From: Verrucomicrobiota bacterium
Lineage (GTDB): Bacteria > Verrucomicrobiota > Verrucomicrobiia > Chthoniobacterales > UBA10450
Direction of reading: 5' to 3'
Assembly (NCBI GenBank): GCA_003220155.1
Contig: QHRO01000248.1
Coordinates: forward strand, 1 to 43,395
Length of the DNA: 43,395 nt
A program made the position numbers and the translations under genes. Shown piece by piece: positions 8,907 to 16,781 of this stretch. The notes beneath the pieces were generated by a model that made no database searches, had not been told where the DNA came from, and worked only from the letters and a program-made list of their open reading frames with translations. Position 1 is the first letter of the stretch. The number at the start of each line of letters is the position of its first letter.

Positions 8907-9009
8907 CTCTATTGAGAGATTGGCAGATGCGACGCCCTCGGCGCGTTTTCTCTGGAACGAGAAAGCGACGAAGATATCGATTCTCTTCTGACCTAATGGC
9001 TTCTTCAAC

Positions 9010-9167
9010 GGTTGTAGCTGCCGCCGTCTGGCGGCAGAATGATCTGTCATGTCGAGCGAAGCCGAGACATCTCAAACTATTCCTGCTCAAAAAGCCAGAG
9101 ATTCCTCGACTCCGCTCGGAATGACAGATGGAAGACTGTGCCGCCGGAGACGACGGCAGCTACAACC
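9010..9167. repeat. Nested inverted-repeat element (TGTAGCTGCC outer arms, GTCGAGCG inner arms)
   Basis: The outer arms 9010-9036 and 9139-9167 (starting GGTTGTAGCTGCCG) are complementary apart from one mismatch and small length differences. Inside lie a second pair, 9041-9073 and 9098-9129, of the dispersed TGTCATnCCGAGCGAAGTCGAG type. Each outer arm can also fold on itself (TGCCGCC-GTCT-GGCGGCA in the left arm). The structure looks like one repeat inserted within another, MITE-like and non-coding. No direct target duplication was recognised. Confidence 0.75.
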
Positions 9168-9366
9168 ACAATTCACCTCTCTTCATCTTCTCCCCGCGCA
9201 GCGAGGCAAATGGTAGGCCGGGAGGCGCCCATTACTTTCGCCAGGATTCCCCGTTCGAAGTTGACGGAAAGGTTTAATTTGACTGGCATCATCTGAACAT
9301 TTCAAAAACACATTCACTATTGGGGACGCGGTTCGGCTCAAAACTTCGCCCAAAGTATTCAGGCCA

Positions 9367-9483
9367 GCTTTACCGGCCACGGCTGAAACACCGGCAAAGC
9401 CTCGCGAGTGAGGTAAGAACGTCGGCTTCTGTTACAAGGTATGTTCGAATCCTGTAACCGTTTCATTCCAAGTAAGTTGAAAC
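9367..9483. other. Cluster of four consecutive small hairpins
   Basis: GCTTTACCGG (9367-9376) pairs with CCGGCAAAGC (9391-9400) with one mismatch. CCTC/GAGG pair at 9400-9413. GTTACAAGG (9431-9439) pairs with CCTGTAAC (9451-9458) with a bulged A. GTTTCA (9460-9465) pairs with TGAAAC (9478-9483). Such density is unusual for a non-repeat intergenic stretch and could reflect a structured RNA, but no known RNA family was recognised and chance is possible. Confidence 0.3.
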
Positions 9484-9773
9484 GTTTTCTTGATATTTTG
9501 CCTTTCGCTCGGCCTACTCAAGGGTCGGACAAACTTACAAACTTCTTATATTTGATGACCGAACATTTTTGATCAAAAAGCTTTTGCTATTGAGCTGTAA
9601 ACGTCGCCGCACATGGTACATATGCAAATTTGTGGCGTTTCATTTTGCGGAAGCGAAGAGTTGCTGGCACGGGCAGTGCTTCTCCAGAGGGTCTGATTTC
9701 TCACGCGGCGTGTTTTACGACGTCCTGCTGCGGCGTTTAACAACGTGGCGCGTTGAGGAACTCCCCACGCTAG

Positions 9774-9795
9774 CCTCTCCCTGCAAAGGGAGAGG
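9774..9795. repeat. Short palindrome, CCTCTCCCT...AAGGGAGAGG family
   Basis: CCTCTCCCT followed by a few bases and AAGGGAGAGG form a stable stem. Two related copies sit at 42289-42315 and 42752-42773 on either side of a DUF559 gene. This kind of palindrome is seen in intergenic regions of many bacterial genomes. Confidence 0.7.
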
Positions 9796-9892
9796 CGAAT
9801 GGGAAGCGCGACGGGGACGGGTTTAGTCCGGCAACTCTCTCGCAAGCGCTCTTCTTGAATCCAAAGACGCCACGATTACAGTCGAGATTCAA

Positions 9893-10108
9893 ATGCTCGA
9901 CACCATTCTCGGGGCTCTGAAATGGGGCGTCGTTGGCTTCGTGGTAACACTTTTTTTGATGGTAATGTTCGAGGCGAGTCGCATTCACGATGATATCCCT
10001 GTGCCGGAGTTCAAACGTCGGCACACTCGGCGCACTACGATTGTGCTGTCCATTTTTGCCGGCATTCTCTCGGGGCTGGTCTGGCTACTGGTGCAACGGT
10101 TGGATTAA
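9893..10108 (+). CDS. Small two-helix membrane protein, unknown function
   Basis: The 71-residue frame encodes a hydrophobic helix at about 7-27 (LKWGVVGFVVTLFLMVMF), a polar charged middle (EASRIHDDIPVPEFKRRHTRRT) and a second helix at about 49-67 (VLSIFAGILSGLVWLLV). The basic KRRHTRR loop suggests both ends are periplasmic and the loop cytoplasmic. No family was recognised. The ATG at 9893 has no strong ribosome-binding site. Helix-loop-helix composition and codon use make it a plausible real gene. The neighbours (VOC protein, Kir channel) do not indicate a role. Confidence 0.55.
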   Translation: MLDTILGALKWGVVGFVVTLFLMVMFEASRIHDDIPVPEFKRRHTRRTTIVLSIFAGILSGLVWLLVQRLD

Positions 10109-10181
10109 GTGCGAAGGCTGAGACATCTGTTTTTTCAGGCAGGCTCGATATCATAATACGAAAATTCCGTTTGTTCTCGGT

Positions 10182-10544
10182 GTGGTGGGTCATTTTGGGC
10201 TGGCGGTGCGCGATCCGAAGAAGAGCGCTCGGTGGTTTCAACGTACGCTTGGATTACGCAAAGAATTCGACTTCCAGAACGGTGTAGCGGTCGGCAACGA
10301 CAACATCACTATCGCCCTTTTTAAAGGGAAACCATCGCCGTCAACACTTGAGCACATATCTTTCCATCTGCCGGATATGGCGACGCTAAGAAAAGCGCTG
10401 GCGCACTTGAAGAAACACAAAGTTAACATCGAAGACCCCGGTGACGAGATCGGGCCGGAAGCTCCGGGCTCGAAACATATGGGCTTATGGTTCCACGATC
10501 CTGATGGCTACCGCTGGGAGCTTTCGGTTCAGGGCGGCAAATAA
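10182..10544 (+). CDS. VOC-superfamily (glyoxalase/bleomycin-resistance fold) protein
   Basis: The 120-residue single-domain protein has the vicinal-oxygen-chelate pattern: VGHFGLAVRDPKKSARWFQRTLGL at the start, LEHISFHLPDMATLRKAL in the middle and GLWFHDPDGYRWELS at the end. Possible metal ligands are His4, His58 and the terminal Glu114. Family members include glyoxalase I, dioxygenases and antibiotic-binding proteins, so the substrate is unknown. The start is a GTG at 10182; no good ATG precedes the conserved first strand. It is 77 bp upstream of the Kir channel gene on the same strand, with a pyrimidine-rich gap between them. Confidence 0.82.
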   Translation: MVGHFGLAVRDPKKSARWFQRTLGLRKEFDFQNGVAVGNDNITIALFKGKPSPSTLEHISFHLPDMATLRKALAHLKKHKVNIEDPGDEIGPEAPGSKHMGLWFHDPDGYRWELSVQGGK

Positions 10545-10621
10545 CAAAGATTAGCTCGGCTCTGCTCCTGCTCCTCTCTTTTTCTCTTTTTACTTTCCGA
10601 TTTTTACTTTGATGGTGGGCA

Positions 10622-11506
10622 ATGCCTAGACCCGTTTCCGTCCGCTCCGGTCAGGTTGAGTTTCTCAAACTCAATCTCGAAAAGAGGGAATGGCGCGATG
10701 CTTACCAATGGCTACTGGCTTTAACCTGGCCAGAGTTCGCCGCTCTCATCGCAGGCGTTTATATCGTCATCAACCTCGTCTTTGCAGAGTTCTACGCCCT
10801 CGGTGGCGAATGCATTGCCGGGATGACGCCCGGTTCTTACCTCGAGGCTTTCTTTTTCAGTGTGCAAACTCTCGCCACCGTCGGTTACGGCCATTGGTAT
10901 CCACAAACTCTTTACGGCCACCTCGTCACTACCGTCGAGATCATTAATGGCATGTTCGGCCTCGCGGTCATGACTGGCTTGATCTTTGTTCGCTTCTCCC
11001 GACCCGCCGCGCGAATTCTATTCAGCAAACCACTTGTCATCGGAACATTGAATGGGCGACCTACCCTGATGTTACGGGTGGGCAACTTGCGCGCGCAAAG
11101 TATGGTTGAAGCGGAGTTCAGAATCATGTTCACCCGTGATGAACCTATTCTTGAAGGTGACACCTTCAGACATTTCTATAATTTGAAACTGCATTTCGAC
11201 CGCCTTATTTCCTTTCCGGCTGCACTTACCCTTCGTCACACGATTGACAAGCAAAGCCCACTTTATGGCGAGACGCCGGAATCGTTTAGAGCAAGCAGAG
11301 CCTTATTCACCGCTTCGGTCGTCGGAATTGACCCCGTTATTCCCGCAGCGGTACAAACCCAAAAGGATTATAGCTGGCGCGACGTTCGTTTTGGCGAGCG
11401 CTTTGTCGAAATTTATAGCGAGTCAGGAGATCGAAAGCTTACGGTCGATTTCGGTCGCCTTCATGATACCGAACCGATGACTGAGCAGTCGGACTCACCG
11501 CAGTAG
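10622..11506 (+). CDS. Inward-rectifier potassium channel (KirBac type)
   Basis: The 294-residue protein shows the Kir architecture: a short cytoplasmic N-terminus with a slide-helix region (REWRDAYQWLLALTWPEF), outer helix at about 38-60, pore helix and selectivity filter TVGYG at 86-90 (SVQTLATVGYGHWYP), inner helix at about 100-125 (ETNGMFGLAVMTGLIFVRF-like segment with Gly hinge), and a C-terminal beta-rich cytoplasmic domain (about 130-280) with LMLRVGNLRAQSMVEAEF. Tetrameric K+ channels of this family allow K+ flux regulated by lipids or pH. The ATG at 10622 follows a T/C-rich stretch. The gene is probably on its own or co-transcribed with the following MFS gene 26 bp downstream. Confidence 0.94.
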   Translation: MPRPVSVRSGQVEFLKLNLEKREWRDAYQWLLALTWPEFAALIAGVYIVINLVFAEFYALGGECIAGMTPGSYLEAFFFSVQTLATVGYGHWYPQTLYGHLVTTVEIINGMFGLAVMTGLIFVRFSRPAARILFSKPLVIGTLNGRPTLMLRVGNLRAQSMVEAEFRIMFTRDEPILEGDTFRHFYNLKLHFDRLISFPAALTLRHTIDKQSPLYGETPESFRASRALFTASVVGIDPVIPAAVQTQKDYSWRDVRFGERFVEIYSESGDRKLTVDFGRLHDTEPMTEQSDSPQ

Positions 11507-11532
11507 TTCAAACAACGAATGGGAACGCAACG

Positions 11533-12701
11533 GTGCCCGACCAGCAAAAGTCACTCACCGCTGCGACTGCATTTCGATTTGTCCTCATCCTCGGTATCGC
11601 CAACGGCTTCGCTGACCTTACCTACGAAGGCCCACGCAGCGTCACTGGACAATTCCTGGGATACCTCGGCGCGAGCGCGGCGCTTATCGGTTTCACTGCC
11701 GGACTCGGGGAACTACTTGGCTACACGTTGCGTTCCTTTTGCGGTTACCTCGGCGATAAAACGGGCAAGTACTGGTTGGTTACGATCGTCGGTTACATTG
11801 TGAACATGCTGGCAGTGCCTGCATTGGCTCTGGCCGGCAACTGGCCTCTTGCTGCCGGCCTGATCGTAGCTGAGCGAACCGGACGCGCTATCCGCAAGCC
11901 GTCAACTGATGCCATGCTATCGTTCGCCGGTCACAAGCTCGGCCGCGGCTGGGTCTTTGGCTTGAACGAAGCATTCGATCAGGCAGGGGCGACCTTGGGT
12001 CCCTCATCATTTCAGTGGTACTATTCCAGCACGGCAGCTATCGAACCGGTTTCGCGCTACTCCTAGTCTCCGCGCTACTTACTATCGCGATTGTTTTCGT
12101 CGCTAGTAATCTTTTCCCTAATCCGCGCGAGCTGGAGGCAGGTCATAGTTTGGAAACCAAGGGGTTTTCGCGTTCTAACTGGCTCTATTTAGTTGCGGGC
12201 GCTTTTGCTGCCGCCGGTTTCGCCGATTTCTCGCTCATCGCCTACCACTTTCAAAGAAGCGGATCGGTCGCCGGACCAGTCATTCCAACCTACTATGCCG
12301 TAGCAATGGCTTTGGGCGGAGCGAGTGCCCTCGTTTTCGGAAAATGGTTTGATAAAGCTGGACTATTCATCCTCATTGCCGCCTTTTTCGTTTCCGCGTT
12401 TTTCGCGCCTCTCGTCTTCTTCGGCCAGTCTTGGATTGTCCTTTGCGGAATGATTCTTTGGGGAATCGGCATGGGCGCCCAGAATTCGCTCTTGAAATCC
12501 GTCATCGCTCCTCTGCTTCGCCGCGACGTCCGAGCCACTGGTTTTGGTCTGTTCGATACTGGTTTCGGCGTGGCCTGGTTTCTCGGCAGTTGGGTGATGG
12601 GCATTCTCTACGAGAAATCGATTCTTATCCTCGTTATCTTCTCAGTCATCCTGCAACTGCTTTCTCTCCTGCCTTTCGTGTTTGCAAAACGATCGGAATA
12701 G
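11533..12701 (+). pseudogene. MFS transporter, split by a single-base frameshift
   Basis: The first frame (from GTG 11533) encodes the N-terminal half of a major-facilitator transporter: FRFVLILGIANGFADLTYEG, the loop LGDKTGKYW and ERTGRAIRKPSTDAML, ending in FDQAGATLGP. The second frame, open through 12701, continues with VVLFQHGSYRTGFALL and five or six further helices. Adding one C in the CCCTC run at about 12001-12006 restores GATLGPLIIS in a single frame of roughly 390 residues, a normal MFS size. The gene is therefore either recently inactivated or affected by a sequencing/assembly error in a short C run. Both halves otherwise retain clean coding sequence, which favours a recent event or an error. 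Substrate unknown. Confidence 0.85.
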
Positions 12702-12737
12702 TCAGTGCTCGCAAATTAGGCTCGGATCCGCGGGACG

Positions 12738-12800
12738 CAGAAAGTCCGAGCCGAACTGGCATAACACGCGAGAACGCGTGCGTTACTCAACCGGATTCTC
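12738..12800. repeat. Degenerate copy of the GGATAGCGCACGCGTCTC repeat family
   Basis: The stretch containing GAAAGTCCGAGCCG, ACTGGCAT and ACGCGTGCGTTACTC matches the reverse complement of the repeat at 36408-36495, which contains CAGTCCGGCTCGGACTTTC. It lies in the 155-bp convergent gap between the MFS pseudogene and the osmC gene. Confidence 0.6.
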
Positions 12801-12856
12801 CGCCATGCGAATTGTTAATACGATCGCCGCCTGTTCCTCGAATGGTTCCTCGCCTC

Positions 12857-13312
12857 TCAGCTATTAACCTTCTCTCTCGTCCTAATATTAATTTCCGAAG
12901 TAAGGGTTCGATGCACCGGGCACTTATCCGCGATTTCCATTAACCTAGATCGCTGTTCCGCAGTGAGTGAGCCGATCAATTGAACCTCGCGCTCAATTCG
13001 ATCGATCTTTCCTTCTCTTGTTTCGCACTCGGCACAATCGACCGCATAAATCTTCGAATGAGACAAGGAAACTGTTACTTTTTCAAGCGGCCAACGCCTT
13101 TGCCGGGCGTAAAGCGAGATCGTCATCGACGTGCAACTGCCGAGCGCGGCGAGGAGAAGATCGTACGGTGATGGCCCCGTGTCGGTCCCGCCAAAAGAAA
13201 CTGGTTCGTCACCGGTGAGACGATGCGAGCCGATTTGAATCTCCTGCGCAAAGCCGCTTGCGCTGCCACGAACAATTACATGCGACAGATTGTTGGTCTT
13301 ATCGTCTTCCAT
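12857..13312 (-). CDS. OsmC-family peroxiredoxin-like protein
   Basis: The 151-residue protein has the OsmC/Ohr-like fold with the two expected redox cysteines, Cys60 in [12 protein letters not shown] and Cys131 in [10 protein letters not shown], plus the conserved [15 protein letters not shown] segment. Members reduce organic hydroperoxides. The longer YhfA-like subgroup to which this sequence is closest is less well characterised. I start it at the ATG at 13312 (MEDDKTNN). An in-frame extension to 13417 has low-complexity, non-conserved sequence. Extra cysteines at 93 and 96 (VDCAEC) could add redox chemistry. It is divergent from the MFS gene at 13545. Confidence 0.87.
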   Translation of the reverse strand: MEDDKTNNLSHVIVRGSASGFAQEIQIGSHRLTGDEPVSFGGTDTGPSPYDLLLAALGSCTSMTISLYARQRRWPLEKVTVSLSHSKIYAVDCAECETREGKIDRIEREVQLIGSLTAEQRSRLMEIADKCPVHRTLTSEINIRTREKVNS

Positions 13313-13544
13313 TGCGAACAAGATGAGACAATGCTGGCGACTGTCTCGCAAGGACAGAATGCGATTCACCCTCGCGACGGGGGGAGAAGATAGGTGCAAC
13401 CTTCCACGAAACTCCACAACTCTAGGGTTTTTATGAGAGCCTCTGGCCTCTCTTCTGCTGTGAATCGTTTGTATTTCGACGACTTCGGCCGATAAGTCAG
13501 CGAAATCTCAAGCTCGCGTTCGTTCTCCACCCGCTTGACGCCAA

Positions 13545-14819
13545 ATGGAAGCGCCGAATCAACCAGAAATAAGTCGCGGGAAGCAATTCACGGATTTCTT
13601 CGCGCTCAAACGTAATCTCGTCATCATCCTGATCGCGATTTTCGTCATCGGAACCGGCGAGGAACTATGGATGCGTTTCGTTCCGAAATATCTCCAAACT
13701 CTTGGCGCGAGCGTCTTCATCATTGGTCTTTACGATGCTCTGCGCACTTTGGTCAGCGCGATCTATGCCTATCCCGGAGGATTACTCGCCGATCGTTGGG
13801 GACACCGGCGCGCTTTCATCACCTTCAACCTCGTTTCGATTACTGGCTATGCACTCGTCCTGCTGATCCCGCATTGGGGCGCGGTCATTGCCGGAATGTT
13901 CTTGTTTCTCTCCTGGACCTGTTTCTCTCTCCCGGCCACGTTCTCGCTCGTCGGCGCCACCGTTGCGGCCAACCGATACTCGATGGGGATCGGGGTTCAG
14001 ATGGTGATAAAGCGCGTGCCGATGATGGTCGCGCCGCTAATGGGTGGAATCTTGATCGATCGCTTCGGCGTGGTCCCGGGAGTTCGCGTCGCGCTTATTA
14101 TCTCGATCCTGCTCGCCGGCGTTACCTTCATCGCCCTCCGGGAATTACGCGAAGAAGTAAAAGAAAGTGAAGAGACTGCGCCATCGCCTGAGCGGTGGAA
14201 TTTTCTGCGCTGTCTCCGCGAGTTCGACGCGCCGATGCGGTGGTTGTTGCTTAGTGATATTTTGGTTCGCTTTTGCGAACGAATCCCATTCGCCTGGGTT
14301 GTGATCTTCGCCATGGATTACGCTGGCGCCACCGGACAAGAAGTAGGCATTCTCACTACTATCGAAGTCCTCGTTGCAACCCTATGCATCATTCCTACTT
14401 CCCACTTTGCCGATAAACAACAGCGCGAACCTTTTGTTGTCACCACTTTCGTGATGTTCACGCTTTTCCCAATTGTATTGCTTTTCTCGCGTAGCTTTCC
14501 CGCGCTGATGATCGCCTTCTTTATTCGCGGCCTGAAAGAGTTTGGCGATACCTCACGCAAAGCCCTCATCGTCAGTTATAGCGAACCGGAAAGACGCGGC
14601 CAGATGATCGGTGCCTATTACCTGATGCGCGACCTGATCGTGAGTGCCGGCGGAATTCTCGGAGCGTACCTTTGGACTCGAAGTCCCGCGGCCAATTTTC
14701 TCGGTGCGGCCGCATTTGGCATTGCCGGAACAATTCTTTACCTCAGGGCAACACGCCAGGAACGGCGAAAGGCGCGTGAGAATATCAAATTAGATATTTC
14801 CCGGCTGCGTCTGAAATAG
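13545..14819 (+). CDS. MFS transporter
   Basis: The 424-residue protein has twelve predicted helices in the major-facilitator layout. The motif-A-like loop GGLLADRWGHRRAFI lies between helices 2 and 3. The central cytoplasmic loop is about residues 200-230, and a second-half loop SHFADKQQREPFV sits at about 285. The segment GLKEFGDTSRKALIVSY near 335 suggests a sugar-phosphate/drug-type MFS but does not define the substrate. The start ATG at 13545 is 232 bp from the divergent osmC gene. The protein belongs to the same broad superfamily as the frameshifted MFS at 11533 but is not an obvious close paralogue. Confidence 0.9.
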   Translation: MEAPNQPEISRGKQFTDFFALKRNLVIILIAIFVIGTGEELWMRFVPKYLQTLGASVFIIGLYDALRTLVSAIYAYPGGLLADRWGHRRAFITFNLVSITGYALVLLIPHWGAVIAGMFLFLSWTCFSLPATFSLVGATVAANRYSMGIGVQMVIKRVPMMVAPLMGGILIDRFGVVPGVRVALIISILLAGVTFIALRELREEVKESEETAPSPERWNFLRCLREFDAPMRWLLLSDILVRFCERIPFAWVVIFAMDYAGATGQEVGILTTIEVLVATLCIIPTSHFADKQQREPFVVTTFVMFTLFPIVLLFSRSFPALMIAFFIRGLKEFGDTSRKALIVSYSEPERRGQMIGAYYLMRDLIVSAGGILGAYLWTRSPAANFLGAAAFGIAGTILYLRATRQERRKARENIKLDISRLRLK

Positions 14820-14873
14820 GAAAAACTGGCCTAGAGAGAGCTCTCCGAGTGGAACTAACGGCGTGGCTGCATT

Positions 14874-14948
14874 TGTAGCACAGCCATCTTGGCTGTGTGG
14901 CCAACGGGCATCTTGCCCGTTGACGCAAGCGGGATGTTTGCCCTACGA
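14874..14948. repeat. Compound hairpin repeat (ATCTT-loop stems)
   Basis: Two adjacent perfect stems share the loop ATCTT: CACAGCC-ATCTT-GGCTGTG (14879-14897) and CAACGGGC-ATCTT-GCCCGTTG (14902-14922). A weaker third, GCGGGATGTTTGCCC, follows. The unit is flanked by TTTGTAG on the left and CCCTACGA on the right. A related element at 36287-36348 has TTGTAGGGCA/TGCCCTACAA flanks. It is non-coding and could also act as a terminator for the upstream MFS gene. Confidence 0.75.
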
Positions 14949-14977
14949 GCCATTTCTTGGTAGGCAGTTTAACGGCC

Positions 14978-15889
14978 ATGCAAGATCACCCGATCATTCT
15001 AAGCGAAGATGACGTCCGAAGGGTTCTACGAATAGAGGATTTGATTCCCGCGATGGCCGAGGCGCTCCGGGACCTTTCGGCCGGCGCGGTCTTGCAACCG
15101 TTGCGAACCGTCCTTCCGGTATCGGAGCATGAAGGGTTTTTGGGCGTCATGCCGGCTTGCGGGCGCGCGCTCGGGGCCAAGTTGGTGACGTTCTATCCGC
15201 AAAACAAGGGGATCCCGACACATCACGCCATGATTTTGCTTTTTCGACTCGAAACAGGCGAGCCCCTGGCGGTAATGGATGGCCGGCTCATTACCGAGAT
15301 GCGCACGGCCGCGGTATCGGCGGTGGCGACGAAGTTACTCGCTCGCGTCAATACAAAAGTGCTAACGATCCTTGGATCGGGAGTGCAGGCGCGAAGCCAT
15401 CTCGAGGCGTTACGACTAGTGCGGGAGTTTACTGAAGTACGAGTCTGGAGTCCGCGTAACGCTGATCGGTTCGCACGCGAGCTCAGGCTGCACGCCGCAG
15501 CTTCGGCCGAAGAAGCGGTGCGCGGAGCGGATGTGATCGTAGTAGCAACCTCAGCCACCACACCAGTTCTGCGCGGTGAATGGCTCGCACCCGGTGCACA
15601 CATTAACGCCGTCGGCGCGACCCGGCCGAATTGGCGCGAACTGGATGACGAAGTATTGCGGCGGGCGACGATCTATGTCGAATCGCGTGAGGCGGCCCTC
15701 AAAGAATCCGGTGATATGATGGCGGCGAGCAAAGAACCCGTTGAAATCGGCGAAGTCATCGCCGGCAAACAAGCCGCGCGGGCGTCTGCGGATGGAATCA
15801 CGCTATTTAAGTCAGTGGGTATCGCGGCAGAGGATGTCGCCGCGGCCGACCTGGTTTACAAAAAGGAAACCGAAAGAGTCTCGCAATAG
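14978..15889 (+). CDS. Ornithine cyclodeaminase / mu-crystallin family protein
   Basis: The 303-residue protein begins QDHPIILSEDDVRRVLRIEDLIPAMAEALRDLS, shows MDGRLITEMRTAAVSAVATKLLA at about 95-117, and has a Rossmann NAD-binding turn ILGSGVQARSHLEAL at about 128. VGATRPNWRELDDEVL and VEIGEVIAGK follow. The family includes ornithine cyclodeaminase, alanine dehydrogenase (AlaDH type) and imine reductases, so the exact substrate is open. I use the ATG at 14978; the TTG at 14957 lies in the end of the compound hairpin repeat. No neighbouring gene points to a pathway. Confidence 0.9.
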   Translation: MQDHPIILSEDDVRRVLRIEDLIPAMAEALRDLSAGAVLQPLRTVLPVSEHEGFLGVMPACGRALGAKLVTFYPQNKGIPTHHAMILLFRLETGEPLAVMDGRLITEMRTAAVSAVATKLLARVNTKVLTILGSGVQARSHLEALRLVREFTEVRVWSPRNADRFARELRLHAAASAEEAVRGADVIVVATSATTPVLRGEWLAPGAHINAVGATRPNWRELDDEVLRRATIYVESREAALKESGDMMAASKEPVEIGEVIAGKQAARASADGITLFKSVGIAAEDVAAADLVYKKETERVSQ

Positions 15890-15929
15890 TCAATGGCAGG
15901 GTGACGCTTTGCGGAACCGGCGTTGTGAA

Positions 15930-15955
15930 GGAACACAGGCTGTGGCCTGTGTTCC
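15930..15955. terminator. Hairpin between convergent genes
   Basis: GGAACACAGGC (15930-15940), loop TGTG, GCCTGTGTTCC (15945-15955): a perfect 11-bp stem in the gap between the ornithine cyclodeaminase-like gene (+) and the NTF2-like gene (-). No T-run follows, so it may be a dispersed repeat serving as a bidirectional terminator. Confidence 0.5.
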
Positions 15956-16006
15956 GCTTCGGTGCAATCAAACCGCGCTTGATTGCCGTCAGTCGCCGTT
16001 TACAAC

Positions 16007-16735
16007 CTATTTGTTAGCACCCTTGCGCCAGATGACGTCTTCGTTATTTCGCCGATCGATAAGTGCGTCGACTTTTCCGTCCTTATCATAACGAAACAGG
16101 ATTCTGCCTTCGATACCTTTGCGAAAGAAAAGCTCAGATGTTTCCGGAAATAGTTGCTCTTTCTTTCCATTTCTTTCGACGAACAAGCTATCCCCATCGG
16201 CGACAACGGTTCGTGTTTGACCGGATGCAAGCTCATAGCTGCCGATGAAGTCAGGGAACTTCTTTGGATCAGCTTTGCCAACCGCCGGATCTTCATAATA
16301 ACGATGGGCCTGGCTGGCGACGATCTGCCAATTCCCGTCGCGTCGCAGCCAGGTATCGGTAATATGATAACGCGCGCTCAGATTCTGACCAAAAATTGTC
16401 TCAGTCTCGTTAGCGTCGTAACTAAGAATCGCCACGTTATCGTAAATCCGACTTTGTACACGCTCGAGTTTGATCGCACCGGAATACCCGGCTGGCAGCG
16501 GTGTGATATCCGCAATCAGCTTGGGCTTATCCATGGTGCGTCCTTTTTCATCCGCGAAAATGGAATCGTCGGCGAAATACTTCTTCCAGGGAGCCTGGTC
16601 GCCAGGAACGACGGCATCGTACAGCTCCTGCGTTCGCCGAATCAATTCGTTCTCGGTAATGGCAGCGTCTCTCTCAGCCGCGGATCCGAGGTTTGAGCCG
16701 CAGGCAAGAATAATGAAGATAGCGAGAAGTTTCAT
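16007..16735 (-). CDS. Secreted NTF2-like (SnoaL/DUF4440) protein
   Basis: From the ATG at 16735 the 242-residue product has a signal peptide (MKLLAIFIILACGSNLGSAAE, cleavage probably near residue 19). An NTF2-like domain follows at about 24-150 (RRTQELYDAVVPGDQAPWKKYFADDSIFADEKG and AILSYDANETETIFGQNLSARYHITDTWLRRDGNWQIVASQ in short conserved blocks). A C-terminal beta-rich region at about 165-240 contains GSYELASGQTRTVVADGD, resembling the tail of peptidase-associated DUF3471-like domains. Function is unknown; the NTF2 fold is used by many small enzymes and binding proteins. An in-frame extension upstream to 16846 is basic and overlaps the methyltransferase gene's end, so I reject it. Confidence 0.82.
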   Translation of the reverse strand: MKLLAIFIILACGSNLGSAAERDAAITENELIRRTQELYDAVVPGDQAPWKKYFADDSIFADEKGRTMDKPKLIADITPLPAGYSGAIKLERVQSRIYDNVAILSYDANETETIFGQNLSARYHITDTWLRRDGNWQIVASQAHRYYEDPAVGKADPKKFPDFIGSYELASGQTRTVVADGDSLFVERNGKKEQLFPETSELFFRKGIEGRILFRYDKDGKVDALIDRRNNEDVIWRKGANK

Positions 16736-16781
16736 AATCAAATACAAGATTGGGTGGAAACGGAAACTAAAAACCGCTTTT

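Larger units (their letters stand above)
8907..9892. other. Gene-poor region of about 985 bp with repeats and hairpins
   Basis: No convincing coding sequence is present. It contains a nested inverted-repeat element (9010-9167), a run of small hairpins (9367-9483), a relatively AT-rich segment (about 9480-9660) and a short palindrome of the CTCTCCC type (9774-9795). Apparent short reading frames here, for example 9569-9826, run through the repeat and show no recognisable protein similarity. The AT-rich part could hold the promoter for the genes downstream, but I cannot assign -35/-10 elements with confidence. Confidence 0.7.

Noticed and set aside
9440-9460. TTCGAATC resembling a tRNA T-loop
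   Set aside because: The flanking bases do not form a T-stem and no acceptor, D or anticodon arms are present; not a tRNA.
9569-9826. 85-residue open frame in the gap after the histidine kinase
   Set aside because: It translates through the CTCTCCC palindrome, is Cys/Arg/Trp-rich and has no recognisable domain or ribosome-binding site.
12431-12943. 170-residue frame over the MFS 3' end and the repeat
   Set aside because: Shadow frame of the MFS gene running into repeat and the antisense osmC end.
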